DNA of 9,628 nt from Puniceicoccales bacterium. GTDB taxonomy: Bacteria; Verrucomicrobiota; Verrucomicrobiia; Opitutales; UBA953. Shown here in pieces: positions 1 through 6,469 of this stretch. The stretch spans positions 1 through 9,628 of the forward strand of contig JAITPT010000060.1 in NCBI GenBank assembly GCA_031289285.1. Direction: 5' to 3'. The position numbers and the translations under genes were made by a program. The notes under the pieces were generated by a model, which ran no database searches, was not told the DNA's origin, and was given only the letters and a program-made list of their open reading frames with translations. Each line of letters begins with the position of its first letter. Positions within the stretch are counted from its first letter, which is position 1.

Positions 1-690
1 AAAGCGGGCGGCGATGTCGCCGATGCGGAACGCCAAAAGTTGCTGCGCCGCATGGGCAACTTGTCGGCGTTCATGAAGCTCTTCAAGCAGCGCTTCTCCA
101 TCTGGTATAACAAAAACCACGCTCGCCAAGGAACACTCTGGTCGGAGCGTTTCACGAGTGTCATCGTCGAGGGCAACCACCATTTTGCTTCGCTCGCGGT
201 CGCGTCGTATATTGACCTGAACCCTGTCCGCGCTGGTCTGACGCAAGACCCGAAAGACTACCGCTGGTGCGGCTACGCCGAGGCTGTGAGCACAGGCGGA
301 GCGATTGTGCAGGGGCTGCGCCGAGCGCTGGGCATTGTCGGCGAGAACCGCTCTGATGCGGAGATGCTGGCGGCTTACCGCGTCGCGTTGTTTAGCAAAG
401 GCGCAGCGATGAAACGCGGCGACAGCAAAGCAGCGCGTCTTTCCGCAGAGACTGCGCAAGCGGTTGCGGAGTCTGGTGGTGCACTGCCATTGCCAGAGCG
501 TTTGTGGGAACAATTTCGCTGGCTCACGAAGGGTGCTGTGATTGGGAGCAAGGAGTTTGTCGAAGCTCACCTGCAGCAATACCGCGAGAAGACAGGCAAT
601 CGTCTTCGGAGCGGCATCCGTCCTTCGTCCGAGCGAGACAGTGAAGGGTTGAGCGATTTGTATTCGCTACGCGGCATGGCGACGGAGTGA
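1..690 (+). CDS. REP-associated tyrosine transposase (RAYT, Y1/HUH family), 5'-truncated by window edge
   Basis: The frame is open from base 1, so the gene starts upstream; 229 residues remain and the stop is TGA at 688-690. The visible part matches the C-terminal half of the Y1_Tnp (IS200-like) domain: FMKLFKQRFSIWYNKNH, then QGTLWSERF, then YIDLNPVRAGL followed by DPKDYRWCGYAEA. This order is typical of RAYT/TnpA-REP single-strand transposases. The N-terminal HUH metal-binding motif should lie upstream and cannot be checked here. About 120 residues follow the domain, ending in SDLYSLRGMATE; this tail has no domain I recognise. RAYTs are single-copy domesticated transposases thought to spread short palindromic REP elements, and hairpin repeats begin only about 80 bp downstream. 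The TTG at 40 is an internal codon, not the likely start. Family call is secure; whether the gene is intact is unknown. Confidence 0.85.
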   Translation, partial: KAGGDVADAERQKLLRRMGNLSAFMKLFKQRFSIWYNKNHARQGTLWSERFTSVIVEGNHHFASLAVASYIDLNPVRAGLTQDPKDYRWCGYAEAVSTGGAIVQGLRRALGIVGENRSDAEMLAAYRVALFSKGAAMKRGDSKAARLSAETAQAVAESGGALPLPERLWEQFRWLTKGAVIGSKEFVEAHLQQYREKTGNRLRSGIRPSSERDSEGLSDLYSLRGMATE

Positions 691-702
691 TGTAGTGACA
701 TC
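689..702 (+). repeat. small inverted repeat at the transposase stop codon
   Basis: GATGT-AGTG-ACATC is a 5-bp stem with a 4-nt loop that overlaps the TGA stop of the transposase. It contains a GTAG tetranucleotide at 692-695. No T-run follows, so it is a weak terminator candidate. It may be chance or a remnant of a REP foot. Confidence 0.3.
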
Positions 703-773
703 GCGACATCGCTACGAAGTAACCGCGTCCGAACTCCGCTGCGCTCTGTGCTTCGATATAACGAAAGTCAAAC

Positions 774-795
774 AAAAAAGGGTCTGTCCCTTTTT
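774..795 (+). repeat. hairpin repeat, first copy of AAAGGG-TCTGT-CCCTTT family
   Basis: The sequence reads A6, GGG, TCTGT, CCC, T5, giving an 8-bp stem (775-782 with 788-795) around a 5-nt loop. It lies about 84 bp after the transposase stop. The 3' T-run means it could also act as a weak rho-independent terminator, although the stem has only three GC pairs. The core returns at 1034-1050 and 1255-1271, so it is the recurring boundary of a repeat array. Confidence 0.7.
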
Positions 796-835
796 AATGG
801 CTTCTGAAAATCTATTTTCCTGAAATTGAAACCGC

Positions 836-1271
836 GATGGACAAATACCGTCCATGAATCGCATCCCGTCGTCCGTTGTCCGCAAAATGCGGGGATGGAT
901 AGCGGAGGCGTGTGGCTACTGCGCGACACGTAGGTGGTGTTGTTACGGGAGCGGTGCCGTTGCGCAAAAAAGCAGATGTGCTTGGGCGCGGATGCGTCAT
1001 CAGAATGAGGGGATGCAGTGAAATGCAAGTGAAAAAGGGTCTGTCCCTTTATGTTGCATTGTCACGATGGACAAATACCGTCCATGAATCGCATCCCGTC
1101 GTCCGTTGTCCGCAAAATGCGGGGATGGATAGCGGAGGCGTGTGACTACTGCGCGACACAGTGGGTGGTGTTGCTACGGGAGCGGTGCCGCTGCGCAAAA
1201 AAGCAGATGTGCTTGGATGCGGATGCGTCATCAGAATGAGGGGATGCAAGTGAAAAAGGGTCTGTCCCTTT
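836..1271. repeat. two-unit tandem repeat (about 215 and 206 bp) with hairpin boundaries
   Basis: Unit A runs from 836 to 1050 and unit B from 1066 to 1271, offset by 230 bp at their starts. They agree closely, with a few substitutions, a 1-bp indel near 930/1160 and about 9 extra bases near 1017-1027 in unit A. Each unit holds a chain of inverted repeats: ATGGAC-aaatacc-GTCCAT (837-855; 1067-1085), CCGCA-AAA-TGCGG (about 880 and 1110), AGCGG-tg-CCGYT, and finally AAAGGG-TCTGT-CCCTTT (1034-1050; 1255-1271). With the 774-795 hairpin, three copies of the boundary hairpin frame the array. Short ORFs here arise only because the repeat lacks stops. The layout resembles composite REP/BIME DNA downstream of a RAYT; movement by that transposase is inference. 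Confidence 0.85.
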
Positions 1272-1309
1272 ATGCGGGGTTTCTTGGATTGACAGGGGAG
1301 GGATGGTTC

Positions 1310-1316
1310 GGAGAGG
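1310..1316 (+). promoter_or_regulatory. ribosome binding site deciding the start of the small exported protein
   Basis: GGAGAGG lies 7 nt before the ATG at 1324. It is the only clear Shine-Dalgarno sequence before a gene in this window, and it argues for ATG 1324 over the in-frame upstream ATG at 1303. Confidence 0.65.
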
Positions 1317-1323
1317 GTGCGGT

Positions 1324-1788
1324 ATGACACGAATGCTCGCCGTTGTTCTTTTGTTGCTCGCGTATCTTGCGGGGACGGGGCACTGCGCAATCGCAACCGC
1401 CCTCTGCGAAAGTATTCACGACGACGATTGCCACTCCCCCATAAGCCCCGCCGCCAACACCTTTTTCAGCGAAACCGATGGACACGCAGGACACTTGCCA
1501 CACGGAGGCGATTGCCTTGTGGATACAGGACTGTCCACCGCCAGAAACTTCGCCGAAACAGTCAGGGTTCCTAACGCCAATTCCGGCAGTTGCGCCGTCA
1601 GCGGAGACGCGTTGGTTTTTGGGGCGCTTGCGGCAGCGTTGAAACATTTCGGCGCTTTGCCTCCGCCGCAAATCACGCGAGCAGGAGCACCGCGAAAGAC
1701 GCATGACCGTTTGCTCGGTCTCGCCTGCGGGTGGCAATTCGCTACGCACGCCGCCGGACTTGCGCGAGCACCAAATCGCCGCCGCTGA
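1324..1788 (+). CDS. small exported Cys/His/Asp-rich protein, possible metal-efflux accessory
   Basis: Predicted 154 aa. The start at 1324 is chosen from the GGAGAGG ribosome site and because it places MTR directly before a hydrophobic core (MLAVVLLLLAYLAG), making a signal peptide of about 20-23 residues ending near TGHCA. The mature N-terminus has clustered Cys, His and Asp: CESIHDDDCHS, then DGHAGHLPHGGDC. This suggests metal binding in the periplasm, but no named domain is recognisable. The C-terminus carries GWQFATHAAGLARAPN. From memory, small proteins with this plan (signal peptide, Cys/His stretch, C-terminal W-Q-F and R-A-P motif) often open tolC-cusB-cusA type operons in Verrucomicrobiota and relatives. 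Here the next gene is the RND pump, 452 bp downstream on the same strand. That it is a real exported protein is fairly likely; a role in metal sensing or chaperoning is inference. Confidence 0.6.
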   Translation: MTRMLAVVLLLLAYLAGTGHCAIATALCESIHDDDCHSPISPAANTFFSETDGHAGHLPHGGDCLVDTGLSTARNFAETVRVPNANSGSCAVSGDALVFGALAAALKHFGALPPPQITRAGAPRKTHDRLLGLACGWQFATHAAGLARAPNRRR

Positions 1789-2027
1789 GCCTCGCCGAAA
1801 GATGGCGGGGCAGGGCAGTGCGTTGCGCCGCATTGCGCGACGGGTAGCGACTGGGCAGCGGGTAACGTCTGGGTGACGGATAACGACAGGTGCCGATGGC
1901 AGGTGCCGACGAAAGCTGCCGACGCGGCTACGAGTGCCGACGATTTTTTTGCCGCTTCCTTTGTTTCTCTGCTTCTCACCCGCATTGCCGCCGCATGTCG
2001 CCGACTCCTTTGGGGCACACGTCTTCC
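1789..2027. other. intergenic stretch without a supported gene
   Basis: No frame here gives a recognisable protein. The first half has short degenerate direct repeats: GGGTAGCGAC, GGGTAACGTC and GGGTGACGGATAACGAC (about 1851-1887), then GGTGCCGAT and repeated GCCGAC words (about 1889-1943). AGCTGC-CGAC-GCGGCT at 1914-1929 forms a 6-bp stem, and a run of seven T follows about 16 nt later, too far for a standard terminator. In a usual czc/cus operon this is where the adaptor (membrane fusion protein) and TolC-like genes would lie; I see no trace of either. Confidence 0.5.
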
Positions 2028-2111
2028 GCCTCTTCCGCCTTCCCTTAACCCGCCTTTCACCCGTCCTCCGCCGCCTCCTCCGCCCGCCTCCCGCCCTCTT
2101 TCTCCGCAAAC

Positions 2112-2198
2112 CGCCCCCCAAAAAAACACCGCCCCCCAAAAACACCGTCCCCCAAACACCGCCCCAAAAAACACCGCTCAAACATCGCTCAAAAAACC
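2112..2198. repeat. degenerate 11-18 bp C-run/A-run tandem repeats
   Basis: Six units of the form CGC(n)A(n)CAC follow each other: 2112-2129, 2130-2145, 2146-2159, 2160-2174, 2175-2185 and 2186-2198. The C-runs shorten from six to one or two along the array, and the A-runs vary from three to seven. Homopolymer runs of this kind are prone to slippage. Confidence 0.7.
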
Positions 2199-2209
2199 AT
2201 CCAACTTTT

Positions 2210-2239
2210 CACACTCACACTCACACTCACACTCACACT
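2210..2239 (+). repeat. (CACACT)5 microsatellite directly before the RND pump start codon
   Basis: Five perfect CACACT hexamers fill 2210-2239; a single C separates them from the ATG at 2241. They occupy the place where a ribosome binding site would be. Copy-number change would shift upstream elements by 6 bp per unit, so the tract could tune expression of the pump. Confidence 0.9.
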
Positions 2240-2240
2240 C

Positions 2241-5200
2241 ATGCTCGAACGCATCTTTACATTTTCCGTCCAACAACGCGCCTTTGTCCTTCTCGGCGTC
2301 TTCATCCTTGTCGCGCTTGGCGTCCGTGCGGCGTCGCGTTTGCCCGTTGATGCCGTGCCCGACATCACGAACGTCCAGGTGCAAATCAACACTGCCGTGC
2401 CTGCGCTTGCGCCGGAGGAAATCGAGACTCAAATCACTGCCCCGATTGAAATCGAAATGGGTGGCATCGAAGGTCTCGAATCCATCCGTTCCATCTCCAA
2501 GTTTGGCCTCTCGCAGGTCACGCTCAACTTCGCTGACGGCGTGGACATCTACCGTGCGCGTCAGCTCGCTGCCGAGCGTTTGCAAAATGTCGCCGACTCG
2601 CTGCCCCCGGGCGCGACGCCTAAGCTCGCGCCCATCACCACGGGCCTCGGCGAGATTTTTCATTACGTCGTGCGGTTTGCCAAAGACGCGCCCGCTGCGC
2701 CCGCCGATGCGGAGGCGCGGCTGCGTGAGCTAAAACTCGTCCAAGACTACATTGTGAGACCTGCGTTGCGCACGGTGCCGGGCGTCGCCGAGGTCAACAC
2801 ATCGGGCGGGCACACGAAGGAAATTATCGTCGCGCCCGACCCCGCGAAACTCGCCGCGCTGGGCGTCACCATTGGCGACGTGGCGCGGGTGGTGGCTGCG
2901 AACACCTCAAACGCCGGCGGCTCCGTCGTTGAGCGCGGCGGCGAGAGTGTCACGGTGCGGACGGTGGCACGGGCGCGGAGCGCGGCGGACATTGCGAACT
3001 TGCCGCTGAAGTTTGCGGGCGGCGGTGTGCCCCTGCGCGTGGGCGATGCGGCGTCGGTGTCGGTGGGGAGCGCGGTGCGCACGGGCGCGGCGACGCACAA
3101 CGGCGAGGAGGCGGTGCTTGGCTCGGCGCTCATGCTTGTCGGGCAAAACAGCCGGACGGTGGCGGCGCGTTGCGAGGCAAAAATCGCGGAGCTACGCGGG
3201 AAGTTGCCGGCGGGGGTCGAAATCGAGACGGTCTATAACCGTGCTCGCCTTGTCGCCGAAACCATCGGCACGGTGCAGACGAATTTGTTTGAAGGCGCGT
3301 TGCTCGTTGTCGCCGTGCTTGCCGCGTTGTTGGGCAACTGGCGGGCGGCGCTCATCGTCGCAGCCGCCATCCCGCTCTCGCTGCTTTTCGCGCTCACGGG
3401 CATGGAGCGTTACGGAGTCTCCGGCAATCTGATGAGCCTCGGCGCGGTGGACTTCGGGTTGATTGTGGACGGCGCGGTGGTCATGGCGGAAAACATCGTG
3501 CGTGTGTTGGCGCAGCGACGGCGCGAGGCGGGCGGGCGGGCGTTGTCGCGAGCGGAGCGCGACGCGGCGATTGTCGCGGCGTGCAGCCAAGTGGGTGCGC
3601 CGGCGGTTTTCGGCGTGGCGATTATCACGATTGTTTATGTGCCGCTGTTCACGCTGACGGGCGTCGAGGGGAAAACTTTTCACCCGATGGCGTTCACGGT
3701 CGTCTTCGCGTTGGCGGGTGCGTTGCTGCTCGCGCTGACCCTCGTCCCCGCGCTCGCCTCGTTTTTTCTCGGAAAAGAAAAACCGAAAAAAACTGCCACC
3801 GTTGTTGCCGACGCCGACGCCGCCGTTGTCGCCGACGCCGACGCCACCGCCACCTTTGCCGCCGAGGACGACAACTTCGCCATGCGTTTGGCCAAACGTG
3901 CCTACCTGCCCGTGCTCGGTGCCAGTCTGCGTTTCCGTTGGCTACTGTGTCTCGCTGCGCTCGGCATATTTGGCGCGTCGCTTGCTGTGTTTTCCAAACT
4001 CGGCGCGGAGTTCATCCCGCAGCTTGACGAAGGCGACCTCGCCGCGCAGCTCATCCGCACTACCAGCATCGGCCTTGGGGATTCTGTCGCTCTGCAAACT
4101 GCCACGGAGAAACTGTTGCTCGAAAAGTTTCCCGAAGTCTCCCGCGTGTTTTCCCGTGTCGGCACCAGCGAAGTCGCCACCGACCCGATGGGCGTCAACG
4201 TCGGCGACACCTACATTTTGTTGCTTCCGCGCGACGGCTGGCGCAAGGGTGGCGACGGCAAACCGCTCGCCAAGGACGCCCTCACCGCGCTCATGGCGGA
4301 GACGCTGGCGACGCATTTTCCCGGGCAGTCCGCCTCGTTTTCGCAGCCAATCGAGTTGCGTTTTAACGAGCTGCTTTCCGGCTCTCGCGCTGACCTCGCA
4401 ATCAAAGTTTTTGGCGACGACTACGACACGCTCGAACGCCTTGCGGGCGAGGTGCGCGAGCTTGTTGAAAAAATACCGGGCGCGGCGGACGTCGAGTTTG
4501 ACGCTGCGGGCAAAGCACCCGTGCTGCAAATCGAGGTGAACCGCGACGCCATGCTGCGCTACAACGTCACGGCGGAGGAGGTCAACGCGACGGTTGGCGC
4601 GGCGTTTGCGGGCGAGCAAGGCGGCGTCATCATTGAGGGCGAGCGGCGTTTCCCGATAGTCACGCGGCTGGCGGAAACGGCGCGGCGCGATTTCCCGGAG
4701 GGCGTCAAACGCCTGCCCGTGCGCACGAGCGACGGCGGCCTTGTCGCGCTGGGGCAAGTCGCTGTCGTGCGCGTCGGCGAGAGCGTCAACACCATCACGC
4801 GGGAGGCGTTTCGGCGGCGCATGGCGGTGCAGGTGAATTTGCGTGGGCGCGACGTGGAGAGCTTTGTCAACGAGGCGCAGGCGCTGCTGGCGGCGTCGGT
4901 GAAGTTGCCAGAGGGCTACCGCATCGAATACGGCGGCGCGTTTGAGAACCTGCGGTTGGCGCGGGAGCGTCTGGTGCTCGTGGTGCCGATGGCGCTGGGG
5001 CTGATTTTTCTGCTCCTCTATCTCGCGTTCGGGCGGATGCGGCAGGCGCTGGTGGTTTATACGGGCATCCCGCTGGCGGTGACGGGCGGCGTGTTTGCGC
5101 TCTGGGCGCGCGGGCTGCCGTTTTCGATTTCGGCGGGCGTCGGGTTTATCGCGCTTTCGGGTGTGGCGGTGTTGAACGGCGTGGTGTTGGTGTCGTTCAT

Positions 5201-5459
5201 CAACGAGCTACGTGGGCGCGGGCGCGGCGTCCGCGAGGCGGTTTTTGAGGGCGCGTTGACTCGCCTGCGCCCCGTGTTGACAACCGCCTTAGTCGCCTCG
5301 CTTGGGTTTTTGCCAATGGCGTTGGCGACGGGTGCTGGCGCGGAAGTGCAACGCCCGCTGGCGACGGTTGTCATCGGCGGCATTCTCTCCGCCACCTTTT
5401 TGACCCTCCTCCTTGTGCCCTCGCTCTACGCACTCGTTGAAAAAGAAAAGCGCAGTTGA
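2241..5459 (+). CDS. czcA: heavy-metal efflux RND pump, CzcA-type inner-membrane permease
   Basis: 1072 aa, full length for the HME-RND family. These proton-driven trimeric pumps export divalent metals from periplasm or cytoplasm through an adaptor and an outer-membrane channel. Family marks in order: N-terminal TM helix (about 12-32) followed by RLPVDAVPDITNVQVQ; TTGLGEIFHYVV near 135; TM4 segment DFGLIVDGAVVMAEN with D404, D410 and E417, matching CzcA D402/D408/E415 of the proton relay; KLGAEFIPQLDEGDL after the second-half TM helix; and FNELLSGSRADLAIKVFGDD near 708-727. The Cu/Ag-binding methionines of CusA are not present at the matching sites (E710 at the FNELL site, Val in the ATDPMG region), so Zn/Co/Cd/Ni-type substrates are more likely than Cu/Ag. 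There is no SD sequence before the ATG at 2241. An Ala/Asp repeat lies at residues 521-536. No adaptor or channel gene is adjacent. Confidence 0.93.
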   Translation: MLERIFTFSVQQRAFVLLGVFILVALGVRAASRLPVDAVPDITNVQVQINTAVPALAPEEIETQITAPIEIEMGGIEGLESIRSISKFGLSQVTLNFADGVDIYRARQLAAERLQNVADSLPPGATPKLAPITTGLGEIFHYVVRFAKDAPAAPADAEARLRELKLVQDYIVRPALRTVPGVAEVNTSGGHTKEIIVAPDPAKLAALGVTIGDVARVVAANTSNAGGSVVERGGESVTVRTVARARSAADIANLPLKFAGGGVPLRVGDAASVSVGSAVRTGAATHNGEEAVLGSALMLVGQNSRTVAARCEAKIAELRGKLPAGVEIETVYNRARLVAETIGTVQTNLFEGALLVVAVLAALLGNWRAALIVAAAIPLSLLFALTGMERYGVSGNLMSLGAVDFGLIVDGAVVMAENIVRVLAQRRREAGGRALSRAERDAAIVAACSQVGAPAVFGVAIITIVYVPLFTLTGVEGKTFHPMAFTVVFALAGALLLALTLVPALASFFLGKEKPKKTATVVADADAAVVADADATATFAAEDDNFAMRLAKRAYLPVLGASLRFRWLLCLAALGIFGASLAVFSKLGAEFIPQLDEGDLAAQLIRTTSIGLGDSVALQTATEKLLLEKFPEVSRVFSRVGTSEVATDPMGVNVGDTYILLLPRDGWRKGGDGKPLAKDALTALMAETLATHFPGQSASFSQPIELRFNELLSGSRADLAIKVFGDDYDTLERLAGEVRELVEKIPGAADVEFDAAGKAPVLQIEVNRDAMLRYNVTAEEVNATVGAAFAGEQGGVIIEGERRFPIVTRLAETARRDFPEGVKRLPVRTSDGGLVALGQVAVVRVGESVNTITREAFRRRMAVQVNLRGRDVESFVNEAQALLAASVKLPEGYRIEYGGAFENLRLARERLVLVVPMALGLIFLLLYLAFGRMRQALVVYTGIPLAVTGGVFALWARGLPFSISAGVGFIALSGVAVLNGVVLVSFINELRGRGRGVREAVFEGALTRLRPVLTTALVASLGFLPMALATGAGAEVQRPLATVVIGGILSATFLTLLLVPSLYALVEKEKRS
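3801..3848 (+). repeat. 24-bp tandem duplication inside the RND pump gene
   Basis: Two 24-bp units (3801-3824 and 3825-3848), differing at two bases, encode VVADADAA and VVADADAT at residues 521-536. They sit between KEKPKK and a DDNFAMRLAK segment, i.e. in the cytoplasmic linker between the two halves of the pump, where length variation is tolerated. The duplication keeps the frame. Confidence 0.85.
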
Positions 5460-5512
5460 CGTGGGCGCGGTCTGCGGCGGGCGCGGTTTGCGAAGTCTGT
5501 CGCCGTTGTTGT

Positions 5513-6304
5513 TTAGCGCACGGCTTGCCAGACGCGCAGGCAGGCTTCGAGCAGGGCGGGCAATTCAGCGAGAGGGACTTGGCTTTGCGCGTCGGAAATC
5601 GCTTTTTCCGGGTCGGGGTGGGTTTCGAGGAAGAGGCCGTTTGCGCCAGCGGCGAGCGCGGCTTTTGCCAGCACGGGCACGAACTCGCGCTGCCCGCCCG
5701 AAGCACCGCTCGCCGCGCCGGGCAGCTGGACGCTGTGCGTGGCGTCCATAATCGTCGGGTGCCCGTTCTGCGCCATGATGGGGAACGAGCGCATATCAAC
5801 CGCGAGATTTTGGTAGCCGAAGGTGGTGCCGCGCTCCGTTTGCCAAACTTCCGACGCGCCGTTTTCGCGCAGCTTGCCAGTCACAAACGTCATCTCGGAG
5901 GGCGAGAGAAATTGCCCCTTTTTGACATTTACGATGCGCCCCGTTTTTGCGGCGGCGGCGAGCAGGTCGGTCTGGCGGCAGAGGAATGCGGGGATTTGCA
6001 ACACGTCGGCGACCTCCGCCACGCGCGCGCATTGCTCGGGCATGTGGACATCGGTGACGAGCGGGAAACCGTATTCGTGTTTGACAAGGGCGAGGAGGCG
6101 CAGGCCCTCGTCCATGCCCGGGCCGCGTTGGCCGCCGTGCGAGGTGCGGTTGGCTTTGTCAAACGAGCCTTTGAAAACGATGTTGAGCAAAGCGTTTTTT
6201 TCGCGCAGGGCGGCGAGCGCGGTGGCAACGGCGCGGCAGACACTTTCGTTTTCGAGTGAGCAAGGGCCGGCGAGTAGGAGGAGTTTAGACGAGTCGTAAA
6301 GCAT
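5513..6304 (-). CDS. kdsA: 3-deoxy-8-phosphooctulonate (KDO-8-P) synthase, metal-dependent class
   Basis: 263 aa. The enzyme condenses phosphoenolpyruvate with D-arabinose-5-phosphate to make KDO-8-P for the LPS inner core, in the cytoplasm. Family motifs run throughout: AGPCSLE (12-18), FKGSFDKANRTS (44-55), GPGMDEGL (61-68), TDVHMPEQ (84-91), VNVKKGQFLSP (125-135), TERGTTFGYQNL (156-167), DATHSVQLPG (187-196) and ETHPDPEKAISDAQSQ (227-242). C15, H190, E227 and D238 match the metal ligands C11, H185, E222 and D233 of the Aquifex enzyme, so this is the metal-dependent class rather than the E. coli-type with Asn. The start at 6304 is preferred over an in-frame upstream ATG at 6358, which would add 18 residues unlike the family; no SD is visible for either. 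It converges on the RND gene with a 53-bp gap and is divergent from atpG. Confidence 0.96.
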   Translation of the reverse strand: MLYDSSKLLLLAGPCSLENESVCRAVATALAALREKNALLNIVFKGSFDKANRTSHGGQRGPGMDEGLRLLALVKHEYGFPLVTDVHMPEQCARVAEVADVLQIPAFLCRQTDLLAAAAKTGRIVNVKKGQFLSPSEMTFVTGKLRENGASEVWQTERGTTFGYQNLAVDMRSFPIMAQNGHPTIMDATHSVQLPGAASGASGGQREFVPVLAKAALAAGANGLFLETHPDPEKAISDAQSQVPLAELPALLEACLRVWQAVR

Positions 6305-6469
6305 GGTGGCGAGTGAAGGCGGAAAACGTCGGCGAGCAATGAAACAAAACGTGGCCACGCCGCCTCGCGCCGCTGGCGTTGGTGGTGCCGTTGGCGACGC
6401 TGGCGTTGGCGTTTCCCGTCAATTCAAAAATTGCCATTCCGGCGGGCGCGAACACATTGCCGCGCCAAT
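6305..6469. other. divergent intergenic region between kdsA and atpG
   Basis: These 165 bp separate two divergent genes and must hold both promoters unless transcription enters from further away. It contains repetitive GGCGTTGGTG/TGGCGTTGG words (about 6371-6412). I see no convincing -35/-10 pair and no SD sequence for either gene. Confidence 0.4.

Larger units (their letters stand above)
2028..2240 (+). promoter_or_regulatory. C-rich, G-poor leader of the RND pump gene (rut-like)
   Basis: On the plus strand this stretch is mainly C, T and A, with isolated G residues, and the second half (2112-2240) is almost G-free. A long C-over-G bubble in an untranslated leader is the classic signature of a Rho utilisation site. 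It would also keep the mRNA unstructured near a start codon that lacks a Shine-Dalgarno sequence. Within it lie degenerate CGC(n)A(n)CAC units (2112-2198) and the CACACT tract (2210-2239). A role in Rho-dependent attenuation is inference; composition alone could also come from repeat expansion. Confidence 0.35.

Noticed and set aside
912..1327. Several small open frames within the 836-1271 repeat (KGLSLY-type peptides)
   Set aside because: They repeat with the DNA units, occur on both strands and lack SD or family features; they reflect repeat DNA without stops.
1270..2181. Long minus-strand open frame (about 300 codons), and another at 1416-2174
   Set aside because: Composition is Gly/Arg/Lys-rich with runs caused by the C-rich DNA. 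It overlaps the better-supported exported protein with SD and signal peptide, and no domain is visible.
1873..2733. Plus-strand open frame reading through the proline-rich leader and (HS)n repeat into the pump gene
   Set aside because: The peptide is low complexity (P, S, H) and then becomes an out-of-frame shadow of the RND pump, whose frame is certain.
5460..5512. Bidirectional terminator between the pump and kdsA
   Set aside because: The 53-bp gap is GC-rich but I could not find a stem with a T-run on either strand.
6379..6469. Small exported peptide upstream of atpG (hydrophobic VVPLATLALAFPV stretch)
   Set aside because: It has no ATG start and no SD, runs into atpG in another frame, and its hydrophobicity comes from GGCGTTGG repeats.
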